From NCBI GenBank assembly GCA_017853685.1, contig JAFMJD010000005.1:1-38685 (forward strand): DNA of 38,685 bases, given 5' to 3'. This stretch comes from Actinomycetota bacterium. GTDB lineage: Bacteria; Actinomycetota; Acidimicrobiia; Acidimicrobiales; Ilumatobacteraceae. This document shows, piece after piece, positions 33,396-38,685 of the stretch; the first letter of the stretch is position 1, and each line of letters starts with the position of its first letter. A program made the position numbers and the translations under genes. The notes beneath the pieces are model-generated. The model ran no database searches. It had not been told where the DNA came from and was given only the letters and a program-made list of their open reading frames with translations.

Positions 33396-33701
33396 TCAGT
33401 CGCTCGACGGGAGCGGCTTTGCGTCCTTGAGGCTCATCGGCGTGTCGCCGATGCTCAGGGACCCGGCCCCTGCCTTGGTGATGAGCAGTTCGAGGCCGAG
33501 TGTCTCGTCGGCGTAGCGCTTCCCCATGGCCGAGCCCGTGCTGTGATTGGGATCGAGTGCGGCCCGGTCACCAGCGCTGCCCTGTGCCACCAGCGGATGT
33601 CCGCCACAGCGCAGGTCCACATCATCCTTGGGCGCTCGCACCACGATCACCTGGGTATCGCATGCGCTGCTCTGCAAGCGGGAGCCGGCCTTCAGTTGCA
33701 T
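33396..33701 (-). CDS. conserved small actinobacterial protein of unknown function
   Basis: Protein of 101 residues without signal or membrane segment. Recognisable conserved stretches are MQLKAGSRLQSSACDTQVIVVRAP, DVDLRCGGHPLV, GKRYADE and LELLITKAGAGSLSIGDTPM ending in AKPLPSSD. I recall similar small proteins next to CoA-transferase or steroid-type catabolic genes in mycobacteria and relatives, with no known function. The ATG at 33701 is preferred to the one at 33704 because AAGGAG lies 5 nt from the former and only 2 from the latter. It is divergent from the CoA-transferase operon across 131 bases, fitting a link to that pathway. Confidence 0.8.
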   Translation of the reverse strand: MQLKAGSRLQSSACDTQVIVVRAPKDDVDLRCGGHPLVAQGSAGDRAALDPNHSTGSAMGKRYADETLGLELLITKAGAGSLSIGDTPMSLKDAKPLPSSD

Positions 33702-33832
33702 CATCACTCCTTGCGACGTCACCTCGGACGCTGTGCTGGATATTCCACCAGATCGGAGCCCCCCAACACGGGCCACCCCGGCACCGGCCCGCCCACTGGG
33801 CGGCACCGGCGGTTTCACGCGACGATGGCCCC

Positions 33833-35035
33833 ATGACAGGACCCCTCGACGGATACCGCGTAGTCGACCTCTCGCAGGTCGTCTCCGGACCACTTGCCAC
33901 CATGCTCCTCGCCGATCAGGGCGCCGATGTGGTGAAGATCGAGCCCGCAACAGGCGGCGAGATGACCCGGGTGACCGGCGTACCGATCGGCGGGGGCGGG
34001 GTCACCCCCTTCTTTGCCAACCACAACCGCGGCAAGCGCTCGGTGGCGGTGGACCTCAGCACCACCGAGGGGCTCGAACTCGTCTTGCGCCTGTGTGACC
34101 AGGCAGATGTCTTTGTGCAGAACTTCCGGCCGGGGGTGTGCGACCGCCTCGGTCTCGGCGCCGAAGCACTGCTCGCCCGCAACCCGAACCTCGTGTACGT
34201 CAACATCAGCGGCTACGGAAAGTCGGGGCCGTACAGCGACCGACGCGTGTACGACCCGGTGATCCAGGGCCTCACGGGACACGTTGCCGTGCAGTTGAAC
34301 CCCGAGATTCCCTTCAGCGACGTCCACCGCACGATCGTGGCCGACAAGTCCACCGCCTACACGGTGGCGCAGGCGATCACCGCAGCACTCCTCGCCCGCG
34401 AACGTGGTCGGGCCAAGGGGCAGGTGATCGATGTTGCGATGATCGACGCTGCGCTCGCGTTCTTCTGGTCCGACGGCATGATGGACCGCACGTTCCTCGA
34501 TGATCCCCTCATGGCGAGGCGCGGCACACTCGGCCAAGCCATGCGCGTGACGCGTTGCGGAACGGGAGAGCTCATCTACTTCGTCGCATCGGACAAGGAA
34601 CGCCACGGGCTCTACCGTGCGCTGAACCGTCCCGAGTGGTGCGAGCACCCGCAATGGGGAACCCTTGCTGCGCTCACCCAGCCCGGCAACTTCCAGGCGC
34701 TCGGCGTAGCGCTCGAGGAGGAGTTCCAGAAATGGGATGCCGCTGCGCTGCTCGAGCGTCTGTTGGCCGAAGACGTTCCGTGTGGTCCGGTGCACGATCT
34801 CGAGTCGCTGCTCGATGATCCCCAACTGCGCCACAACAACACGATCTGGGAGTGGACCCACCCCACCGCGGGCCGGGTGCGTCAGGCGCGGCCCGCACCG
34901 CACTTCCAGCACACGACGCTCGAACCGCAGGCGTCGGCCCCCCGACTCGGCGAACACTCCGACGAGGTTGCCACCGAGCTCGGGTACACCGCCGATCAGA
35001 TCGCTGCGCTGCGTGCAAAGGGAGTACTCGCGTGA
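33833..35035 (+). CDS. CaiB/BaiF (family III) CoA transferase
   Basis: CoA transferase of 400 residues. Family blocks: YRVVDLSQVVSGPLATMLLADQGADVVKIEP, NRGKRSVAVDLS, FVQNFRPGVCDRLGLG, and ISGYGKSGPYSDRRVYDPVIQGLTG, whose Asp in YDP is the expected catalytic aspartate that forms the acyl anhydride. It activates a carboxylate as its CoA ester. Its stop overlaps the start of an amidohydrolase gene by GTGA, so both belong to one operon. With the P450 and hotdog genes after them the context suggests breakdown of a hydrophobic carboxylic acid. The ATG at 33833 fits the family start. Confidence 0.92.
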   Translation: MTGPLDGYRVVDLSQVVSGPLATMLLADQGADVVKIEPATGGEMTRVTGVPIGGGGVTPFFANHNRGKRSVAVDLSTTEGLELVLRLCDQADVFVQNFRPGVCDRLGLGAEALLARNPNLVYVNISGYGKSGPYSDRRVYDPVIQGLTGHVAVQLNPEIPFSDVHRTIVADKSTAYTVAQAITAALLARERGRAKGQVIDVAMIDAALAFFWSDGMMDRTFLDDPLMARRGTLGQAMRVTRCGTGELIYFVASDKERHGLYRALNRPEWCEHPQWGTLAALTQPGNFQALGVALEEEFQKWDAAALLERLLAEDVPCGPVHDLESLLDDPQLRHNNTIWEWTHPTAGRVRQARPAPHFQHTTLEPQASAPRLGEHSDEVATELGYTADQIAALRAKGVLA

Positions 35036-36027
35036 ATCGCGAACCGCATCCCGAAGCGGTGGTGGAACCCGATCTGCGCATCGTCGATCCGCACCACCAC
35101 CTCTGGGACTACCGGCCCGAGCGCACCGTGGCGCCGCAGTACCTGTTGGAGGAGTTGCGCAACGACACCGGGAGCGGACACTTCATCGACAAGACCGTGT
35201 TCGTGGAGTGCGGACACGCGTATCGCACCGATGCACCCGAGGGGTTCGCAGAGGTGGGCGAGACCGAGGCAATTGCCGCCGAGTGCGAGCGGAGTCGGAG
35301 CGGTCCGGGTGCGCGCATCGCGGGCATCGTCGGTTCCTGCGATCTGCGCCTCGTCGACCGACTGGGAGCCATCCTCGATGCGCACGAGGCCGCCGGGCGT
35401 GGACTCTTTCGCGGTATTCGTCACCGACTGGCCTTCGACCCCACCGGCTCGGCACGTTCGAGCAAGGTGGAACCCAACACCGAAGGCCTCATGAAGGCCG
35501 ACGACTTCCGGGCCGGGGTCACGATGCTCGGCAACCGGGGATACACCTTCGATGCCTGGCTCTACCACGTCCAACTTCCCGAGTTGATCGACCTCGCCGT
35601 TGCGGTGCCGGGTACCACGATCGTGCTCGATCACATCGGCGCCCCGCTGGGCGTTGGTTCGTACGCCAACCGTCGAGCCGAGATCCATGCATGGTGGTCC
35701 GACCAGATCACCGCGCTCGCAGCATGTCCGAATGTCGTCGTCAAACTCGGTGGCGTTGGCATGAGTCCCTACGGCAGCGGCTGGGCCGAACGCGGCAGCG
35801 TGGCCACGTCCGACGAGATCATCGCTGCGTGGGGGGAGCCCATTCGCCACATCATCGAGCGGTTCGGGGCCAACCGTTGCATGTTCGAGTCCAATTTCCC
35901 CGTGGACAAGGTGTCGTTCTCGTACCGGACGATGTGGAACGCGTACAAGCGGATGACGAGCGATCTCCCCAGCGCCGATCGGGCCCAACTCTTCGCCGGG
36001 ACAGCCGAACGCGTCTATCGCGTCTGA
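35032..36027 (+). CDS. amidohydrolase-2 family (metal-dependent TIM-barrel) hydrolase
   Basis: Metal-dependent hydrolase of 331 residues. IVDPHHHLWDY near the N-terminus holds the H-x-H metal motif. FRGIRHRLAFDP, VLDHIGAPLGVGSY (catalytic His) and FESNFPVDK (metal Asp position) follow as in the lactonase, 4-sulfomuconolactone hydrolase and 2-pyrone-4,6-dicarboxylate hydrolase group. It probably hydrolyses a lactone or decarboxylates an aromatic or cyclic acid; the exact reaction is not readable. The GTG start overlaps the CoA-transferase stop (35032-35035), so the two proteins probably handle neighbouring steps. Confidence 0.88.
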   Translation: MNREPHPEAVVEPDLRIVDPHHHLWDYRPERTVAPQYLLEELRNDTGSGHFIDKTVFVECGHAYRTDAPEGFAEVGETEAIAAECERSRSGPGARIAGIVGSCDLRLVDRLGAILDAHEAAGRGLFRGIRHRLAFDPTGSARSSKVEPNTEGLMKADDFRAGVTMLGNRGYTFDAWLYHVQLPELIDLAVAVPGTTIVLDHIGAPLGVGSYANRRAEIHAWWSDQITALAACPNVVVKLGGVGMSPYGSGWAERGSVATSDEIIAAWGEPIRHIIERFGANRCMFESNFPVDKVSFSYRTMWNAYKRMTSDLPSADRAQLFAGTAERVYRV

Positions 36028-36107
36028 CGGTAACGCCTCCGGGGTGGTCAGCGACATGCCCGGCGCGCTAGAAAAGGTGGCGTTCGCACGCGACTGGGGG
36101 GTCGGTC

Positions 36108-37382
36108 ATGGAACTCGACGAAGTCAATTTCTTCAAGCCCGAAGTGAACAAGTGCCCGTACGACGCGTACGGGGTCCTGCGCGAGGAAGCCCCGGTGTGG
36201 CAGGACCCGCTCACGGGCTTCTTCGTGGTCACGCGGTACGACGACGTGCGCGCCATCATCTTCGACACCGAGAACTTCGTGAACGGTGCCCGTTCGCGCG
36301 GCAGGGTTGCCACCCCGGCGATGGCCGAGCGCCAGAAGAAGATCGCCGAGCTGTACGAGACCAAGGGTTGGACGCCTGCCCCCACGCTCGCGGGTCGTGA
36401 CGACCCGAATCACAAGCAGATGCGCGCGCTGTTCGATCACGCATTCCGACCCTCGAAGATCAAGATGATGGACGAGTTCGTGGAGAGCCTCGCTCACCGC
36501 CTCATCGACGATTTCATCGCAGCCGGTACATGCGACTGGGTCAAGCAGTTCGCCGTCCCGCTCCCGCTCATCGTCATCGGCAAGCAGATGGGCGCCAAGG
36601 AAGAGGACATCTGGAAGATCAAGGCATGGACCGACGCGTGGGTGCAGCGGCTCGGGATGATGCAGACCGACGAGGAAGCCATCTGGTCCACCGAGATGGA
36701 GATCGAGGCACAGCACTATTTCCAGCCGATCTTCGAGCGTCTCCGCAAGGAGCCCGACGACACCCTGCTCTCCGATCTGGTGAACACCGTGATCCCCGAG
36801 TGGGGGCGCACGCTCAACGACAACGAGTTGCACGCCGAGATGATGGCCGACACCTTCGTCGGCGGCTCCGAGACGTCCACGAACGCGTTGTCCGCCGGCG
36901 TGAAGCTGCTCATCGAGCGACCCGAAGTCTGGTCAGCGCTCAAGAGCGATCCCGAGAAGTACCTCCCGCAACTCGTCGAGGAGGTTCTGCGCCTCGAGGG
37001 TCCGGTGCAGGGGTTGTTCCGCACGGCCGCCAACGATGTGGAACTGCACGGCGTGAAGATTCCCGCAGGCTCCACCATCAACATCCGCTACGCATCGGCC
37101 AACCGTGACGAGCGGCATTTCGAGTGCCCGGCCGATCTCGATCTCGACCGCTCGAACACCAAGACACACCTTGCCTTCGGCGCAGGCACGCACTTCTGTC
37201 TCGGCGCACCGTTGGCCCGCCGCGAGCTCTTCCTCGGCTTCAAGGCACTCGTGGAGCGCGTCGACCGCATGTGGTTCCTCGAGCATGCAGACGGAACGCC
37301 GCTCAACAACTTCGACATCGCACCGAACTTTGCGCTGCGCGCGCTGAAAGAGCTGCACATCGGGTTCGTACCGGCGAGCTGA
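36108..37382 (+). CDS. cytochrome P450
   Basis: Soluble P450 of 424 residues. The I-helix motif is VGGSETSTN, the K-helix EEVLRLEG supplies E-x-x-R, and the heme loop FGAGTHFCLGAPLARREL carries the proximal ligand Cys364. It lies 80 bases after the amidohydrolase with GGGGGG before its ATG, and 1 base before the hotdog gene, so it likely hydroxylates an intermediate of this catabolic cluster. It is only distantly like the P450 at 6903-8180 (different I-helix and N-terminus). No dedicated ferredoxin or reductase gene is adjacent. The substrate class (terpenoid, steroid, fatty acid) is open. Confidence 0.95.
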   Translation: MELDEVNFFKPEVNKCPYDAYGVLREEAPVWQDPLTGFFVVTRYDDVRAIIFDTENFVNGARSRGRVATPAMAERQKKIAELYETKGWTPAPTLAGRDDPNHKQMRALFDHAFRPSKIKMMDEFVESLAHRLIDDFIAAGTCDWVKQFAVPLPLIVIGKQMGAKEEDIWKIKAWTDAWVQRLGMMQTDEEAIWSTEMEIEAQHYFQPIFERLRKEPDDTLLSDLVNTVIPEWGRTLNDNELHAEMMADTFVGGSETSTNALSAGVKLLIERPEVWSALKSDPEKYLPQLVEEVLRLEGPVQGLFRTAANDVELHGVKIPAGSTINIRYASANRDERHFECPADLDLDRSNTKTHLAFGAGTHFCLGAPLARRELFLGFKALVERVDRMWFLEHADGTPLNNFDIAPNFALRALKELHIGFVPAS

Positions 37383-37383
37383 T

Positions 37384-38121
37384 ATGACCGGATCCGGCGA
37401 CCGCGAACCCGAAGCGTGGAGCGTGGTCGCACAGAACCTGCCCGAACACGCTCGCAATGCGATCCACACCGATGCCGGCGCCCGTGCCGCTGGCTTTCCC
37501 GGGGCACTCGTTGCCGGAGTAACGACCTACGCGTACCTCACGCACCCGCTCCTGGGTGCGTGGGGACTCGACTGGCTCGCCGGTGGCGGGTGCGAGATGC
37601 GCTTCCGCTCACCGGTGTTCGCCGGCGACGTGGTCCGTTGCACACCAGTGCCGGCGGGTGACGACGAAGTCGCCATCGAGGCACGAGTGGGTGACGACGA
37701 CCGCGCACGTGCCGTGGTACGAGCCTGGCGTAATGACCACCGCCCCGCTCCCCACCGCAACGGCGAACCGCTGCCCGACTACCACGTGGTTCTCGACGGC
37801 GACTACGGACCCGACTACGGCGTGCGCGCCGGCGACGATCTCGATGTGTGCCCGCTTGCCGGTGTGGTGCATCCGGCCGTCTGGCCTGCGCTCGCGAACA
37901 ACATCTTCCACCAGCACCTCGTTCGTGGGCCGTGGATACACACGCGCAGCATCGTGTCGCACCGCGCACTCGCACGTGCAGGGGCCGATGTCACCGTCCA
38001 GAGCACAGTGGTAGATCGTTTCTCTCGATCCGGCGAGCGAGCGATCGTCGACATGACGGTGCACGCCGACGGGCTGCTCGTGGCACACATCGAGCACGAG
38101 GCAATCGTGTCGCTCGGCTGA
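37384..38121 (+). CDS. MaoC-like hotdog-fold protein (putative enoyl-CoA hydratase/dehydratase)
   Basis: Protein of 245 residues. HTDAGARAAGFPGALVAGVTTYAYLTHPL and MRFRSPVFAGDVVRCTP match the MaoC/hotdog pattern (gate helix, G-x-P-V-x-x-G-D). A second hotdog-like half follows from about residue 135 (NIFHQHLVRGPWIHTRSIVSHRAL), where GPWIHTR may form the partner unit, so it may be a double hotdog. The catalytic D-x5-H of true (R)-hydratases is not clear, so activity is inferred only weakly. It starts one base after the P450 stop and belongs to the same operon. A role in hydration of an enoyl-CoA made after the CoA-transferase step would fit. Confidence 0.75.
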   Translation: MTGSGDREPEAWSVVAQNLPEHARNAIHTDAGARAAGFPGALVAGVTTYAYLTHPLLGAWGLDWLAGGGCEMRFRSPVFAGDVVRCTPVPAGDDEVAIEARVGDDDRARAVVRAWRNDHRPAPHRNGEPLPDYHVVLDGDYGPDYGVRAGDDLDVCPLAGVVHPAVWPALANNIFHQHLVRGPWIHTRSIVSHRALARAGADVTVQSTVVDRFSRSGERAIVDMTVHADGLLVAHIEHEAIVSLG

Positions 38122-38135
38122 AGGCCGTTGCGCTG

Positions 38136-38685
38136 CTAGGCCAAGAGGGAGGACAGCGCATGGTTGTGCGCACCCAGTGCGGGGGCACGACCCATCGGTA
38201 CCCGCGCTCTCGGACGCTGCACCGGTTCGTCGAGTGATGTGGGCTGCCCCGCCGACGCGCCGTACGAGACGGCGATTGCGGCGGCCCCGGCGAGCGACAG
38301 ATCCACGAGCCACTTCCCACCAAACGCAAGTCGATCCAACACGGCCACTGCGCCAAGCAGTCCGGCGATGGGATCCGCCGCAGCGTCAGCCGCGAACACC
38401 GGACCCTCATCGTCGACTGCCACCAGGTCTGCTGACACTGCTGCGTCGTCGCCGAATCCGACTCGCATCGGCTGATGTCGTCCGTGCCCGGTGATGGAGA
38501 GCCACACCCGGGCCGGAGCACGCTCCGCATCTATACCCAGTTGCGCGAGCGCACGCGGCCGTGATCCCTCGATCACCACATCGGCGCGTGCACACACCGC
38601 TGCAAGCGTGCGACGCCCTGATGCGTCGGTGAGGTCCAGGGCGATGGATTCCTTGCCCGCGTGCAGGAGGTCGAAGAAGGCGCCC
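38136..38685 (-). CDS. CaiB/BaiF CoA transferase, C-terminal part (runs off right edge)
   Basis: Partial protein of about 182 residues, open to the window edge. FFDLLHAGKESIALDLTDASG is the NRNK/KRSVALDL-like block, VVIEGSRPRALAQLGID the NFRPG-type block, and VWLSITGHGRHQP the following strand. GPVFAADAAADPIAGLLGAVAVLD is the central helix region. It is the third family-III CoA transferase in the window and clearly divergent from the other two. It is convergent with the hotdog gene 14 bases away. The N-terminus and start codon lie outside the window. Confidence 0.85.
   Translation of the reverse strand, partial: GAFFDLLHAGKESIALDLTDASGRRTLAAVCARADVVIEGSRPRALAQLGIDAERAPARVWLSITGHGRHQPMRVGFGDDAAVSADLVAVDDEGPVFAADAAADPIAGLLGAVAVLDRLAFGGKWLVDLSLAGAAAIAVSYGASAGQPTSLDEPVQRPRARVPMGRAPALGAHNHALSSLLA

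Overview
The window is a chromosomal stretch from a high-GC actinobacterium, most likely of the Acidimicrobiia (Ilumatobacter-like). This is inferred from several traits: many GTG starts, apparent leaderless -10 boxes right before start codons, F420/flavin LLM-class oxidoreductases, several CaiB/BaiF CoA transferases, cytochromes P450, and a type IV pilus set with Ig-like adhesin repeats. Genes are packed, often with 4-base ATGA/GTGA overlaps. No gene-free stretch exceeds about 200 bases. I see no insertion sequence, prophage, CRISPR or rRNA.

The most notable content is two selenoprotein genes that conventional gene calling would split or truncate at an in-frame TGA. One (1042-2133, minus) is a thioredoxin-fold redoxin of the ResA-like type with a Y-A-S-W-U-G-C motif. 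The other (18573-18926, minus) is an ArsC-family protein whose catalytic Cys12 is replaced by selenocysteine. Just downstream of each UGA lies a perfect 6-bp hairpin with a CGUGU or CGUGC loop, 11-14 nt from the UGA, as expected of a bacterial SECIS element. No sel machinery gene (selA, selB, selC, selD) is in the window.

Layout. 1-54: 3' part of a tRNA-Phe(GAA). 119-2133 (minus): selenoprotein redoxin followed by a formate/nitrite-type channel. 2239-3599: membrane desaturase plus Rieske ferredoxin (MocD/MocE-like), ending in a strong hairpin. 3736-6885: large secreted subtilisin-like protease. 6903-8180: P450. 8291-9835: two convergent lipoproteins. 9832-17508: type IV pilus locus, with pilB and a lipoprotein on the minus strand and pilC, pilin, minor pilin, PilX-like protein and a 1060-residue prepilin-adhesin on the plus strand. 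17550-21140: LLM oxidoreductase, Sec-ArsC, and a DapB-like dehydrogenase with a CoA transferase. 21146-23884: MsrA, DHA2-type exporter with a GNAT enzyme. 23897-25833: aminotransferase plus omega-amidase-like nitrilase, divergent from a HisD-like paralogue (25870-27204) with an altered metal site.

27227-28162: SMP-30-type lactonase. 28318-29908: winged-helix regulator, SbtA-like bicarbonate transporter and SbtB-like PII protein in one operon behind a palindrome. 29947-31035: second LLM enzyme. 31111-31808: CsoR/CstR-type repressor with its own operator, plus a thioesterase. 31833-33268: thioredoxin-like DUF929 protein and DsbB. 33396-33701: small conserved protein. 33833-38121: a probable CoA-linked catabolic cluster (CoA transferase, amidohydrolase, P450, MaoC-like hotdog protein). 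38136 to the right edge: C-terminal part of another CoA transferase. Thiol/selenol redox chemistry recurs through the window: Sec-redoxin, Sec-ArsC, MsrA, DsbB/DUF929 and a two-cysteine CsoR-family sensor.
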